Below are positions 42,228 through 50,872 of a DNA stretch of 64,000 nucleotides, piece by piece (positions within the stretch are counted from its first letter, which is position 1; each line of letters starts with the position of its first letter). The position numbers and the translations under genes were made by a program. Under the pieces are notes generated by a model that searched no databases, was not told the DNA's origin, and saw only the letters and a program-made list of their open reading frames with translations. Source of the stretch: Agromyces sp. NDB4Y10. GTDB taxonomy: Bacteria > Actinomycetota > Actinomycetes > Actinomycetales > Microbacteriaceae. The stretch lies in assembly GCF_001620055.1 (NCBI RefSeq), contig NZ_LQGY01000022.1, positions 41,582-105,581 of the forward strand, written 5' to 3'.

Positions 42228-43088
42228 ATGTCGATCGATTCGACCTGGCTTCGGTGCCCGAACTGCTTCCAGCCGCTGGAGTCCGTCGACGAACGCGTCC
42301 TCGGATGCGATACGGGTCACCGATTCGACCTGACGAAGCACGGGACGGTCACGCTGCTCCCGCCCCGCGCGCCGAGCCTCACCGGAGATTCGCGCGAGAT
42401 GCTGGAGGCTCGTGCTGAGCTTCTCCAATCCGGCGTGTACGAACCGATCGCCCGCGCGCTCGAGGACGGCGCGGCGGCGAACCTGCACCTCGAGGGCTCG
42501 GCGCCGCGGATCGTGGATCTCGCGTGCGGCACCGGCTACTACTCGGGACGGCTGTCGGCGCGCTTCGACGGGGCGAACCTGCTGCTCGTCGACCGCTCGC
42601 CCACCGCGGTTCGGATGGCGCGACGCGGGAACCCGCACGCGACCGGTGTCGTCCTCGACCTCTGGCGCCCATTGCCCATCCGGGACGCCGTCGCCGATCT
42701 GTCGATCAACGTCTTCGCCCCTCGGAACCCCGACGAGTTCGCGCGGATCACGCGTGAGGGCGGGTTGCTCGCGGTGGTGGTGCCGACCGACCGGCACCTG
42801 GCGGAGCTCCGCTCCTCCGGCGCCATGCTGGACATTCCGAGCGGCAAGGCCGAGCAGGTCACGACCCAGTTGTCGAGCGCAGGATTCGATCCGGTGACCA
42901 GCACGACGCTCGACTACGTCGCGGAGCTGGATGAAGCCCAGTGCGCCGCGCTCGTCGGAATGGGACCGGCGGCACACCACGTCCGACCGAGCGATCTGGC
43001 GGCCGCGCCCAGCCCGGGAGTCGGTCCCGGTGCGGGGATCACGGCAGTCACGGTGTCGGTGGACGTGCTCCTCTTCCGTCGCCGCTGA
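42228..43088 (+). CDS. rlmA: 23S rRNA guanine-N1 methyltransferase, RlmA family
   Basis: SAM-dependent methyltransferase of the RlmA(I)/RlmA(II) family acting on G745/G748 of 23S rRNA; RlmA(II)/TlrB-type members give tylosin tolerance. The 286-residue product has the N-terminal zinc site (CPNCFQPL ... LGCDTGHRFD), SAM motif IVDLACGTGYYSGRL near residue 96, and NVFAPRNPDEFARI. ATG 42228 lies 32 nt after qcrB on the same strand, so it may be read through from the qcr operon. Which of the two target bases is methylated cannot be told. Confidence 0.88.
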   Translation: MSIDSTWLRCPNCFQPLESVDERVLGCDTGHRFDLTKHGTVTLLPPRAPSLTGDSREMLEARAELLQSGVYEPIARALEDGAAANLHLEGSAPRIVDLACGTGYYSGRLSARFDGANLLLVDRSPTAVRMARRGNPHATGVVLDLWRPLPIRDAVADLSINVFAPRNPDEFARITREGGLLAVVVPTDRHLAELRSSGAMLDIPSGKAEQVTTQLSSAGFDPVTSTTLDYVAELDEAQCAALVGMGPAAHHVRPSDLAAAPSPGVGPGAGITAVTVSVDVLLFRRR

Positions 43089-43096
43089 GCCTGGCC

Positions 43097-43102
43097 CATA
43101 CT
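43097..43102 (+). promoter_or_regulatory. Minus-10 box CATACT of the downstream methyltransferase gene
   Basis: CATACT, then GTCCGC, then ATG at 43109: a leaderless arrangement immediately after the rlmA stop. Confidence 0.45.
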
Positions 43103-43108
43103 GTCCGC

Positions 43109-43768
43109 ATGGACGAGTGCTGCGGGCCCTCGCATCCGGACGGCTACGACGAGGTGTTCGACGGCCGGTTCGCCCAGCGCGTCGCGCGGCGCTACGGCGC
43201 GAGGGGGCTGTCGCGCATCGAGCGCCGTCTCGTCGAATTCCTCGAGGAAGCCGGAGTCCGCGGGGCCACCGTGCTCGAGATCGGAGGTGGCGTCGGCGAG
43301 ATGCAACTCGAGTTGCTGGCGCGTGGCGCGACGCGGACGGTGAACGTCGAGCTCTCGAACGGCTACGAGCGCGACGCCGAACGGTTGCTCAGTGAGGCGG
43401 GCGTCGCCGATCGGGTGACCCGTCTGGTGGGCCTGGATGTCGCCGTCGACCCCGAGGCGATCGAGCCGGCCGATCTCGTGGTGCTCAACCGGGTCGTGTG
43501 CTGTTACCCGGAAGCGGAACGGCTCCTCACGGCGGCCGCGAGCCGGGCGAGACGCGCGCTCGTGTTCAGTCACCCGAGGCGGAATTGGGTGATCCGCTCG
43601 CGCGTCGCGATCGAGAACCGGATGCATCGCCGCGCCCAGGTGGACTTCCGATCGTACGTCCACCGGCCGCAGGCCATGCGCGAGGCGGTGCGTCGTGCGG
43701 GCTTCGAGATCCGGGACGAGCGGTCCGGGCTGGCATGGTGCACGGTCGGGGCCGTGCGAGCCCTCTGA
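43109..43768 (+). CDS. Class I SAM-dependent methyltransferase, substrate unknown
   Basis: A 219-residue Rossmann-fold methyltransferase. Motif I VLEIGGGVGEMQLEL near residue 54, NVELSNGYERDAERLL with the acidic ribose contact, and LVVLNRVVCCYPEAERLL near 125. The N-terminus has MDECCGPSHPDGYDEVFDG, whose paired Cys and His could bind a metal. Similar proteins are annotated as Mg-protoporphyrin- or ubiquinone-type methyltransferases without evidence, and I assign no substrate. Wedged with rlmA between the qcr and cta operons. Confidence 0.8.
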   Translation: MDECCGPSHPDGYDEVFDGRFAQRVARRYGARGLSRIERRLVEFLEEAGVRGATVLEIGGGVGEMQLELLARGATRTVNVELSNGYERDAERLLSEAGVADRVTRLVGLDVAVDPEAIEPADLVVLNRVVCCYPEAERLLTAAASRARRALVFSHPRRNWVIRSRVAIENRMHRRAQVDFRSYVHRPQAMREAVRRAGFEIRDERSGLAWCTVGAVRAL

Positions 43769-43783
43769 AGGCCGGCTGCAACG

Positions 43784-43819
43784 CACGACGCCCCGGCCGT
43801 ATGGGGCCGGGGCGTCGTG
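43784..43819. terminator. Bidirectional terminator before ctaF
   Basis: Perfect 15-bp stem CACGACGCCCCGGCC / GGCCGGGGCGTCGTG with loop GTATGG, between convergent genes (15 bp past the methyltransferase stop, 9 bp from the ctaF stop). Confidence 0.9.
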
Positions 43820-43828
43820 ACGGTGCGA

Positions 43829-44272
43829 TCAGCGGGCGAAGTTACCCCGGTAGTACTCGAAGACCCAACCGACCAGGCCGATCAGTGCCAGGGGCACCGC
43901 GATGAAGGTGATCCAGAATCCGACCGCGAGGCCGAGGAACGCGAGCGCCGCGCCACCGGCGAGGACGATGGGCCACCAGCTCCACGGGCTGAAGAAGCCC
44001 AGCTCGGCGTCGCCGTCGTCGATGTTCGCGTCGAGCCGGTCCTCGGGGAGCTCACCGCCCTGCTCCTTGTGCACGCGCCCCAGGTAGAACGCGATGAAGG
44101 CGCTCAGGATGGACGTGAGGGCGAGGGCGATGGTGCCGGCCCACTCCGGACCCGCGCTGAACGAGTTCGCGATCCGGGAGGCGCCGTCGATCGAGCTCCA
44201 GAACGCGTAGACCGCGGTCGCGAGGGCGAAGAAGCCGGTGAGGACCCAGAAGAGGATGACGTTGGTGCGCAT
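43829..44272 (-). CDS. ctaF: Cytochrome c oxidase subunit IV, actinobacterial CtaF
   Basis: Small actinobacteria-specific aa3 oxidase subunit, 147 residues with four membrane helices (VILFWVLTGFFALATAVYAFW; TIALALTSILSAFIAFYLG; WWPIVLAGGAALAFLGLAVGFW; FIAVPLALIGLVGWVFEYY) and an acidic central loop ending in FFSPWSWWPI. It begins directly after the ctaD stop, as last gene of ctaC-ctaD-ctaF. Confidence 0.93.
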   Translation of the reverse strand: MRTNVILFWVLTGFFALATAVYAFWSSIDGASRIANSFSAGPEWAGTIALALTSILSAFIAFYLGRVHKEQGGELPEDRLDANIDDGDAELGFFSPWSWWPIVLAGGAALAFLGLAVGFWITFIAVPLALIGLVGWVFEYYRGNFAR

Positions 44273-46009
44273 CTACTTGACTTCCTTGGTGTCGGCGTCG
44301 TACACGGGTGCCTCGGGCGCGTCCTTGGCCGGACCGATGCCCACGGGGATGCCCGCCTCCGGGTGGTTGAGGTCGAACGCGGGGCGCTCGGAGCGGATCC
44401 GCGGGATCGACGTGAAGTTGTGCCGGGGCGGGGGGCAGCTCGTCGCCCACTCCAGCGATCCGCCGTAGCCCCACGGGTCGTTGACCGTCACCTTGGGCGC
44501 GCGACGGGCCGTCACGTAGACGTTCAGGAAGAACGGGATCATCGAGACCGCGAGGATGAACGCACCGATCGTGGAGAGCTGGTTCATCCAGGTGATGTTG
44601 TCCTCGGGCAGGTACGAGTAGTACCGGCGCGGCATGGCCACGACGCCCAGCCAGTGCTGGATGAGGAACGTCGTGTGGAAGCCGATGAACAGCAGCCAGA
44701 AGTGCCACTTGCCGAGCGTCTCGTTGAGCATCTTGCCGGTCCACTTGGGCCACCAGAAGTAGAAGCCGGCGAACATGGCGAACACGACGGTGCCGAAGAC
44801 CACGTAGTGGAAGTGCGCCACCACGAAGTAGGTGTCCGACACGTGGAAGTCGAGCGGCGGCGAGGCGAGGATGACGCCGGTGAGACCACCGAAGACGAAC
44901 GTGATCAGGAAGCCGAGCGACCAGATCAGCGGCGTCTCGAAGGTGATCGACCCGCGCCACATGGTTCCGATCCAGTTGAAGATCTTCACACCGGTCGGAA
45001 CGGCGATGAGCATCGTCATGAGGGCGAAGAACGGCAGCAGGACGGAGCCGGTCACGTACATGTGGTGGGCCCAGACGGACACCGACAGCGCTGCGATGGC
45101 GATCGTCGCGTAGATCAGCGTCTTGTATCCGAAGATCGGCTTCCGGCTGAACACCGGGAAGATCTCCGAGACGATGCCGAAGAACGGCAGCGCGATGATG
45201 TACACCTCGGGGTGTCCGAAGAACCAGAACAGGTGCTGCCACAGGATGACGCCGCCGTTCGCGGGGTCGTAGATGTGCGCACCGAAGATGCGGTCGGCCG
45301 ACGCGGCCAGGATCGCGGCGGCGAGCACCGGGAACGCCATCAGGACGAGGATCGACGTGACGAGCGTGTTCCAGGTGAAGATCGGCATGCGGAACATCGT
45401 CATGCCGGGCGCGCGCATCGTGATGATCGTCGTGATGAAGTTCACGGCACCGAGGATCGTGCCGAAACCGGACATGCCGAGCCCGAGCATCCAGAGGTTG
45501 CCGCCGATACCTGGTGAGAAGGTCGTCGATGCGAGCGGTTGATAGGCGAACCAGCCGAAGGATGCCGCGCCCTGCGGCGTGAAGAAGCCCGCGACGGCGA
45601 TCAGCGAACCGAAGTTGAACAGCCAGTACGCGAAGGCGTTCAGGCGCGGGAACGCGACGTCCGGGGCTCCGATCTGGAGCGGCATCAGCACGTTGGCGAA
45701 CCCGGCGAACAGCGGCGTCGCGAACATGAGCAGCATGATCGTGCCGTGCATCGTGAACAGCTGGTTGTACTGCTCACGCGTCTGGACGATCTCGAGGCCG
45801 GGCTCGAACAGCTGCGCGCGGATGATCAGCGCCATCACGCCGCCGATGAGGAAGTAGATGAACGAGGTGATCAGGTAGAGGTACCCGATGACCTTGTGGT
45901 CGGTGGAGGTGATCCACTTGACCATGATGTTGCCCTTGCGCTCGACCTTCGAGGCGCCGAACGGCTGCGACGTCGCCGTGGGGCGAGCCGGTGCTGTGGT
46001 GGTGCTCAT
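44273..46009 (-). CDS. ctaD: Cytochrome c oxidase subunit I (aa3 type)
   Basis: Catalytic haem-copper subunit, 578 residues, twelve helices. Low-spin haem ligand in [12 protein letters not shown], CuB-Tyr cross-link region [19 protein letters not shown], CuB His pair [10 protein letters not shown], haem a3/a ligands in [11 protein letters not shown]. Proton-pathway residues of the D channel ([19 protein letters not shown]) are present. ATG 46009, 6 nt after ctaC. Ends flush against ctaF. Confidence 0.97.
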   Translation of the reverse strand: MSTTTAPARPTATSQPFGASKVERKGNIMVKWITSTDHKVIGYLYLITSFIYFLIGGVMALIIRAQLFEPGLEIVQTREQYNQLFTMHGTIMLLMFATPLFAGFANVLMPLQIGAPDVAFPRLNAFAYWLFNFGSLIAVAGFFTPQGAASFGWFAYQPLASTTFSPGIGGNLWMLGLGMSGFGTILGAVNFITTIITMRAPGMTMFRMPIFTWNTLVTSILVLMAFPVLAAAILAASADRIFGAHIYDPANGGVILWQHLFWFFGHPEVYIIALPFFGIVSEIFPVFSRKPIFGYKTLIYATIAIAALSVSVWAHHMYVTGSVLLPFFALMTMLIAVPTGVKIFNWIGTMWRGSITFETPLIWSLGFLITFVFGGLTGVILASPPLDFHVSDTYFVVAHFHYVVFGTVVFAMFAGFYFWWPKWTGKMLNETLGKWHFWLLFIGFHTTFLIQHWLGVVAMPRRYYSYLPEDNITWMNQLSTIGAFILAVSMIPFFLNVYVTARRAPKVTVNDPWGYGGSLEWATSCPPPRHNFTSIPRIRSERPAFDLNHPEAGIPVGIGPAKDAPEAPVYDADTKEVK

Positions 46010-46015
46010 CGCGGC

Positions 46016-46909
46016 TTACTCTTCCTCTTTCAGTTCGGGCGCGCCCGTGCCGGGCAGGTTCTGGTTGCGGTCGTACTCGCTCGACAGCTGGCCCTCCTGG
46101 CCGGCGTCGCGCAGCGACTCGATGTAGTCCTCGTACTCGGCCTCGGAGACGACCTCGACGTTGAAGAGCATGAGCGAGTGGTACTCACCGCAGAGTTCCG
46201 CGCACTTGCCGGCGTACGTGCCCTCGCGCTCCGGGACGAACGACATGTAGTTGGTCTTGCCCGGGAACATGTCCTTCTTGTAGAGGAAGTCCACGACCCA
46301 GAACGAGTGGATGACGTCGCGGGCCTCGAGGGCGATCTCGACGTTCGCGCCGACCGGCAGCACCAGGGTCGGCAGCTCCTCCTGCTTGACGGAGCCGGCG
46401 GGGCCCTCCTCGTCGAGCTGTGCCTGGATGCCGGCCGAGTAGACGTCCTCGTTCACGTAGTTGAAGTCCCACGCCCACTGCTTCGCGATCGCCTCGATCT
46501 TGACGTCGACGTCGTCCTCGGCGAACCGCTCCTCGATCGCCGCCTGGTCACGCGCGGTGAAGGCGAAGAAGCCGAGCACCAGGATGAGCGGCACGACGGT
46601 GTAGAACACCTCGATCGGCATGTTGTAGCGCAGCTGCACCGGCAGGCCCGTCTGGCCCTTGCGACGCCGGTAGGCGATCACCGCCCAGATCGTCAGGCCC
46701 CACGTGACGACGCCCACGATGAGCAGCACGATCCACGAGGTGACCCACAGGCCGGAGATGCGCTCGGCGTGGTTGGTCGTGGGCGGCTCGCCCTCGACGA
46801 ACCCGGGGAGGAATCCGTTCAGCTGTGCCTGCGTGCATCCGGCGAGGACGAGGCTGAGCGTCGCTGCGATCGGAACAGCAGCCCATCGGAGACGGCGATT
46901 GTGGCGCAC
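46016..46909 (-). CDS. ctaC: Cytochrome c oxidase subunit II, lipoprotein
   Basis: CuA-carrying subunit, 297 residues. Lipoprotein signal with lipobox LAGC (Cys25), two membrane helices (VTSWIVLLIVGVVTWGLTIWA; EVFYTVVPLILVLGFFAF), and a cupredoxin domain with CuA ligands VIHSFWVVDF and CAELCGEYHSLM. GTG 46909 is chosen for the signal peptide; an upstream ATG at 46955 is in another frame. Promoter TAGGCT at 46967-46972. First gene of ctaCDF; Lnt (16174) may acylate it. Confidence 0.94.
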   Translation of the reverse strand: MRHNRRLRWAAVPIAATLSLVLAGCTQAQLNGFLPGFVEGEPPTTNHAERISGLWVTSWIVLLIVGVVTWGLTIWAVIAYRRRKGQTGLPVQLRYNMPIEVFYTVVPLILVLGFFAFTARDQAAIEERFAEDDVDVKIEAIAKQWAWDFNYVNEDVYSAGIQAQLDEEGPAGSVKQEELPTLVLPVGANVEIALEARDVIHSFWVVDFLYKKDMFPGKTNYMSFVPEREGTYAGKCAELCGEYHSLMLFNVEVVSEAEYEDYIESLRDAGQEGQLSSEYDRNQNLPGTGAPELKEEE

Positions 46910-46934
46910 CGGTGACCTTTCGGGAGACTCGAAG

Positions 46935-46953
46935 GCGCTTCTCAGCGAAGCGC
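46935..46953 (-). promoter_or_regulatory. Hairpin in the ctaC leader
   Basis: GCGCTTC-TCAGC-GAAGCGC, 7-bp stem with a 5-nt loop, 26 nt upstream of the ctaC GTG and just downstream of the predicted transcription start. May protect the mRNA 5' end or modulate ribosome access. Confidence 0.45.
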
Positions 46954-46966
46954 ATTGATCGGTCCT

Positions 46967-46972
46967 AGCCTA
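46967..46972 (-). promoter_or_regulatory. Minus-10 box TAGGCT upstream of ctaCDF
   Basis: TAGGCT on the minus strand, about 58 bp before the ctaC start. The minus-35 region at the usual distance is poor. Confidence 0.45.
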
Positions 46973-47056
46973 CTCCGTACCGGCACCCCGGTCGTGCACG
47001 CTCGGCGTCCATTCAGCGAGATGTGCGGCGAAAAGGCGGACCACCTGCGGAAAATG

Positions 47057-47092
47057 CGGAAGGGAGACCCGCCGTGGCGGATCTCCCTTCCG
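47057..47092 (-). terminator. Terminator downstream of erpA
   Basis: Eleven-bp outer stem CGGAAGGGAGA / TCTCCCTTCCG plus an inner CCGCC/GGCGG pairing. It starts 15 bp past the erpA stop. Confidence 0.85.
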
Positions 47093-47107
47093 GAAGCGAC
47101 GTGGGTC

Positions 47108-47458
47108 TCAGTGGAACGAGTCGCCGCACGCGCAGCTGCCCTGCGCGTTCGGGTTGTCGATCGTGAAGCCCTGCTTCTGGATCGAGTCCTCGAAGTCGAT
47201 GGTCGAACCGTCGAGGTACGGCACGCTCATCTTGTCGACCACGACCTCGACGCCGGAGAAGTCGACGACGGCATCGCCGTCGAGCATCCGCTCGTCGAAG
47301 TAGAGCTGGTAGATGAGGCCGGAGCATCCGCCGGGCTGGACGGCGACGCGGAGACGGAGGTCGTCGCGCCCCTCCTGCTCGAGGAGGCTGCGCACCTTGG
47401 CGGCGGCGGGCTCGCTCAGCTTCACGCCGTGGGCGGCGTCGGTGATCGTGTCGCTCAT
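47108..47458 (-). CDS. erpA: Iron-sulfur cluster insertion protein, ErpA/HesB family
   Basis: A-type Fe-S carrier of 116 residues. The three conserved Cys positions are PGGCSGLIYQLYFDE near residue 49 and GSCACGDSF at the C-terminus. ATG 47458 has GAGGAG at 4-nt spacing, and minus-10 TACAAT lies at 47488-47493. Position next to the oxidase genes is common in actinobacteria and fits cofactor supply to respiratory proteins. Confidence 0.95.
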   Translation of the reverse strand: MSDTITDAAHGVKLSEPAAAKVRSLLEQEGRDDLRLRVAVQPGGCSGLIYQLYFDERMLDGDAVVDFSGVEVVVDKMSVPYLDGSTIDFEDSIQKQGFTIDNPNAQGSCACGDSFH

Positions 47459-47487
47459 GTCACTCCTCGGAAGTCTTCGGTGCCTCG

Positions 47488-47493
47488 ATTGTA
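47488..47493 (-). promoter_or_regulatory. Minus-10 box TACAAT for erpA
   Basis: Good match to TATAAT on the minus strand, giving a leader of about 22 nt with the GAGGAG ribosome site. The minus-35 region is weak. Confidence 0.6.
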
Positions 47494-47566
47494 CCCGCGC
47501 AGGCTGGGCAGCTCCCCCGCCGGCGTTGCCCGGGTGCGGCATCCGTGATCGTTCGGGCGACGTGCC

Positions 47567-49003
47567 TCAGGCGGAGGAGCGCGCCTGGAGCCGGGCGAGC
47601 AGCGCCGCCTCGGTCAGCACCGCCCTCCGGAACACCCCGAGGTGGAGGGACTCGTTCGGGCTGTGCGCGCGGGAGTCGGGGTCCTCGACGCCCGTCACGA
47701 GGATCTGCGCGGCGGGGAACTCCTCGACGAGCTCGGAGATGAACGGGATGGAACCGCCCACGCCGATGTCCACGGGCTCCCTCCCCCATGCCTCGGCCAT
47801 GGCCGCGCGCGCCTCGGCGACCGCCCAACCGCTCGTGTCGACGAGGAACGGCTGGCCCGTGTCGACGTCGTCGATCGCCAGGTGGGCGCCGAAGGGGGCG
47901 CGCTCGCGCAGGTGCGCCTGCAACGCCGCCAGCGCCTCGCCGGCGTCCTGGCCGGGCGCGATGCGCGCGCTCAGCCGGACGGACACGCTCGGGAGAAGGG
48001 TGTTCGACGCGTTCGCGACGGAGGGGGCGTCGATCCCCGTCACCGTGATCGAGGGCTGTGCCCAGATGCGCGAGAGGATGCTGCCGCGGCCGATGGGCTC
48101 CACGCCGTCGAGCAGCCCCGTCTCGGCCCGCAGCTGCGCCTCCGGGTAGTCCGGCGTCGCGAGGTCCGCGGACCGCAGCCCTTCGACGGCGACGGCTCCG
48201 TCGGCGTCCCACAGGGAGTCCAGCAGGCGCACCGCCGCGAGCATCGCATCGGGCACCGCGCCGCCGAACATGCCCGAGTGCGAGGCGTGGTCGAGCGTCG
48301 AGACCGTGAGGCGGAAGGTCACGTTCCCGCGGAGCGCCACGGTGAGCGCCGGGGTGTCGACGTCCCAGTTGTTGGAGTCGGCCACCACGATCGCGTCGGC
48401 CTCGAGCAGGTCGCGGTTCTCCCGCAGGAAGGCCGCGAACGAGCGGGAACCGAACTCCTCCTCGCCCTCGATGAAGAGCGCGATGCCGAGGTCGAGGTCC
48501 TCGCCGACGACGTCGATGAGCGCACGGATGGCGGCCACGTGCGCCATGACGCCGGCCTTGTCGTCGGCCGCGCCCCGGCCGTACAGCCGGTCGCCGCGGA
48601 GCGTCGGCTCGAACGGGGCGGAGTCCCAGTCCTCGTCGCGCCCGGGCGGCTGCACGTCGTGGTGCGCGTACAGCAGAACGGTCGGCCGTCCGTTGCGGGC
48701 GGCGCGCCGCGCGACCACGGCAGGCTGGCCGAGTGCGGCCCCGTCGCCCTCGCCGATCGGCGCGCGACGGATGTCGACGACGTCGAAGACGCCGAGGTCG
48801 CGCACGAGCTCGGCGACCGCGTCCGCGCTCGCGGCGACGTGCGCGGGATCGAAGGCGGCCCACGAGACCGAAGGGATGCGGACGAGACGAGTGAGATCGG
48901 CGACGGTGCGCGGGAAGCCGGCCTCGACCGCCTCACGCAGCCGTTCGACGGTCGGATCGGCGGAGTCGCGGGCAGGCTGGACGTCGGGTCGCAGGTCGGT
49001 CAT
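47567..49003 (-). CDS. M20 family dipeptidase
   Basis: Zinc dipeptidase of the carnosinase-like M20 branch, 478 residues. Metal-site motifs: LLYAHHDVQPPG near residue 101, GRGAADDKAGV near 132, FIEGEEEFGS near 167, VADSNNWD near 196, and a final NESLHLGVF His near 455. The dimerisation domain lies between about 215 and 370. ATG 49003 is placed by the leaderless promoter TAAGAT seven bases upstream. Divergent from the DUF3043 gene. Confidence 0.92.
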   Translation of the reverse strand: MTDLRPDVQPARDSADPTVERLREAVEAGFPRTVADLTRLVRIPSVSWAAFDPAHVAASADAVAELVRDLGVFDVVDIRRAPIGEGDGAALGQPAVVARRAARNGRPTVLLYAHHDVQPPGRDEDWDSAPFEPTLRGDRLYGRGAADDKAGVMAHVAAIRALIDVVGEDLDLGIALFIEGEEEFGSRSFAAFLRENRDLLEADAIVVADSNNWDVDTPALTVALRGNVTFRLTVSTLDHASHSGMFGGAVPDAMLAAVRLLDSLWDADGAVAVEGLRSADLATPDYPEAQLRAETGLLDGVEPIGRGSILSRIWAQPSITVTGIDAPSVANASNTLLPSVSVRLSARIAPGQDAGEALAALQAHLRERAPFGAHLAIDDVDTGQPFLVDTSGWAVAEARAAMAEAWGREPVDIGVGGSIPFISELVEEFPAAQILVTGVEDPDSRAHSPNESLHLGVFRRAVLTEAALLARLQARSSA

Positions 49004-49008
49004 GCGGG

Positions 49009-49016
49009 TAATCTTA
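49009..49016. promoter_or_regulatory. Overlapping divergent minus-10 boxes
   Basis: TAATCT (plus, 49009-49014) and TAAGAT (minus, 49016-49011) share four base pairs within TAATCTTA. The minus box serves the dipeptidase (7-nt spacing to ATG); the plus box serves the DUF3043 gene with a leader of about 25 nt. Confidence 0.55.
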
Positions 49017-49043
49017 AGGCGAACCGAATCGACGAGGACTCCC

Positions 49044-49625
49044 GTGGCAAAGCACCCCAGTACCGACCTCCCCGCTCCGCAGACCGGCGACGGCGACCAC
49101 GCCGCACCCAAGGTCGGCAAGGGCGCCCCCACCCCGACCCGCGCCGAGCGCGAGGCCGCTCGGAAGCGTCCGCTCGTGCCGAACGACCGCAAGGAAGCGG
49201 CGCGCCAGGCCCGCGCGAAGGCCGCGGAGGCACGGGAGCGGGCCCGGCTCGGCCTCGCGGCCGGCGACGAGAAGTACCTTCCGGCTCGCGATCGGGGTCC
49301 GCAGAAGAAGTACGTGCGCGACTACGTCGATGCGCGATTCAGCATCGGCGAGATCCTCATCCCCGTCATGTTCGTCGTGATCGTGCTCACGTTCGTGCCG
49401 AGCTACGAGGTGCAGACGATCGGCATCTTCGCCCTCTGGGCGTTCTTCCTCGTCTCGGTGGTCGACGTCATCATCCTCGGCTTCGTGCTGCAGCGGAAGC
49501 TCGCGGCCCGGTTCGGCGCCGACAAGGTCGAGCGGGTCCGCTGGTACGCCGCGATGCGCGCGCTGCAGCTCCGGCCGCTGCGCCTGCCCAAGCCCCAGGT
49601 CAAGCGGGGCCAGTACCCGGCCTGA
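49044..49625 (+). CDS. DUF3043 membrane protein
   Basis: Actinobacteria-restricted protein of 193 residues. A Lys/Arg/Ala-rich cytosolic N-terminus (TRAEREAARKRPLVPNDRK; about 90 residues) includes AAGDEKYLPARDRGPQKKYV and YVDARFSIGE. Two membrane helices follow (ILIPVMFVVIVLTFVP; IFALWAFFLVSVVDVIILG), then a basic tail. GTG 49044. Function unknown; probably topogenic or wall-associated, but nothing here decides that. Confidence 0.88.
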   Translation: MAKHPSTDLPAPQTGDGDHAAPKVGKGAPTPTRAEREAARKRPLVPNDRKEAARQARAKAAEARERARLGLAAGDEKYLPARDRGPQKKYVRDYVDARFSIGEILIPVMFVVIVLTFVPSYEVQTIGIFALWAFFLVSVVDVIILGFVLQRKLAARFGADKVERVRWYAAMRALQLRPLRLPKPQVKRGQYPA

Positions 49626-49650
49626 GGCTGCCCGGTGCTCCGAGGGAGCC

Positions 49651-50796
49651 TCAGGAGCGCGTGAAGACGCCCGCACGGATCAATGGGATCCGCGTCTCGT
49701 CGTCGGTCATCGAGCCGTGCTGGCCGACCATCGACTCGCCCCGGCGATCCGCTTCCCGCCGGTCGTAGTACGCGACGCCCGCGCGGGCCGAGATGAGGAT
49801 GTCGGCGATGCGGTCCCGGTTGGCGGGGTCGACGTCGCCGTAGAGCCCGGCGGCCACCGCCTCGTCGCCGGAGAGCACCCACGCCCGTGCGCCCTCGGCC
49901 TCGCGCCATCCGTCGAGGAGTGCGGCCCGGTCGGTCGCCGGGAGGTCGGGCTCGAAGACGAGCCCGAGGCATCGCGGCTCCCCCGCCACGTGCCGGATCC
50001 CCTCGAGCAGGTCGGGCCTCGCATCGACGAACACGTGGCGGTGCGCCGGCACGTCGACCATGCCGTGGTCGGCCGTGACGAGCAGCCCGACGCCACGCGG
50101 CATCCGCCGTTCGAATGCGGCGACCTCGGCGTCGAGCGACTCGAGCGCGGAGATCCACCGGTCGGACTCCCAGCCGTGCGCGTGCGCGATCTGGTCGAGC
50201 TCAGAGACGTAGACGTACACGAGCGCCGGCCCCTCCTGCACGACGCGCGCGGCCTCGGCGAAGCGGTCGGCGATCGTCGCGCCGGCCCGGTACTCGGCGC
50301 CGCGCAGGACCGCGCGGGTGAAGCCCGAGGTCGCGTAGCGCGTGCCGCCGACGGCGACGGCGCGGATGCCGCGCTCGAGCGCCTGGTCGAACACGGTCGC
50401 GTGCCGCTGCCACGCCTCCGGCACCATGCGGTCGTCCCAGCCGCTCAGCTGGTTCACGACGCGGTCGTGGCGGCGGTCCGGCACGCGGTAGCCCATCAGG
50501 CCGTGGACGCCGGGCATGAGCCCGGTGGCGAAGCTCGCGATCGCCGCCGCCGTCGTCGACGGGAACACCGTGCGGATCACGTCCCGCCTGGACATGCGGC
50601 CGGCCAGCGCGCGGGCGTGGCCGGAACGGGCCGCGAGATTGGCCGCGCCGAGGCCGTCGACGAGCACCACGACGGCCGAGGTCGCGGACGGCAGGCCGAG
50701 CGGGTTCGGGCCACCGGCCACGGATGCGAGGGCGGCGCCCAGGACTGCGGTGAGCCGCGGGGCTCCGTCGGCGGGCACCGGTAGCATGGCAGGCAT
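49651..50796 (-). CDS. Alkaline phosphatase-fold phosphodiesterase/nucleotide pyrophosphatase
   Basis: Type I phosphodiesterase/NPP family protein, 381 residues, no signal peptide. Two-metal site features: Asp in [13 protein letters not shown] near residue 47, Thr nucleophile in [16 protein letters not shown] near 79, Asp/His in [13 protein letters not shown] near 199, [12 protein letters not shown] near 244 and a late [14 protein letters not shown]is. ATG 50796 ([11 protein letters not shown]) agrees with a CAGACT box seven bases upstream; MLPV from 50787 is possible. Substrate unknown. Divergent from parC. Confidence 0.87.
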   Translation of the reverse strand: MPAMLPVPADGAPRLTAVLGAALASVAGGPNPLGLPSATSAVVVLVDGLGAANLAARSGHARALAGRMSRRDVIRTVFPSTTAAAIASFATGLMPGVHGLMGYRVPDRRHDRVVNQLSGWDDRMVPEAWQRHATVFDQALERGIRAVAVGGTRYATSGFTRAVLRGAEYRAGATIADRFAEAARVVQEGPALVYVYVSELDQIAHAHGWESDRWISALESLDAEVAAFERRMPRGVGLLVTADHGMVDVPAHRHVFVDARPDLLEGIRHVAGEPRCLGLVFEPDLPATDRAALLDGWREAEGARAWVLSGDEAVAAGLYGDVDPANRDRIADILISARAGVAYYDRREADRRGESMVGQHGSMTDDETRIPLIRAGVFTRS

Positions 50797-50803
50797 CGCG
50801 CCC

Positions 50804-50809
50804 AGTCTG
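50804..50809 (-). promoter_or_regulatory. Minus-10-like CAGACT of the phosphodiesterase gene
   Basis: CAGACT-GGGCGCG-ATG on the minus strand, leaderless spacing but with C for T at the first position. Confidence 0.35.
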
Positions 50810-50872
50810 GCACAGGCCGGGCGCGGTCCCCGTTCCCCCGTGCGCGCATCGCGCCCTGCCCAGAGACGACGA

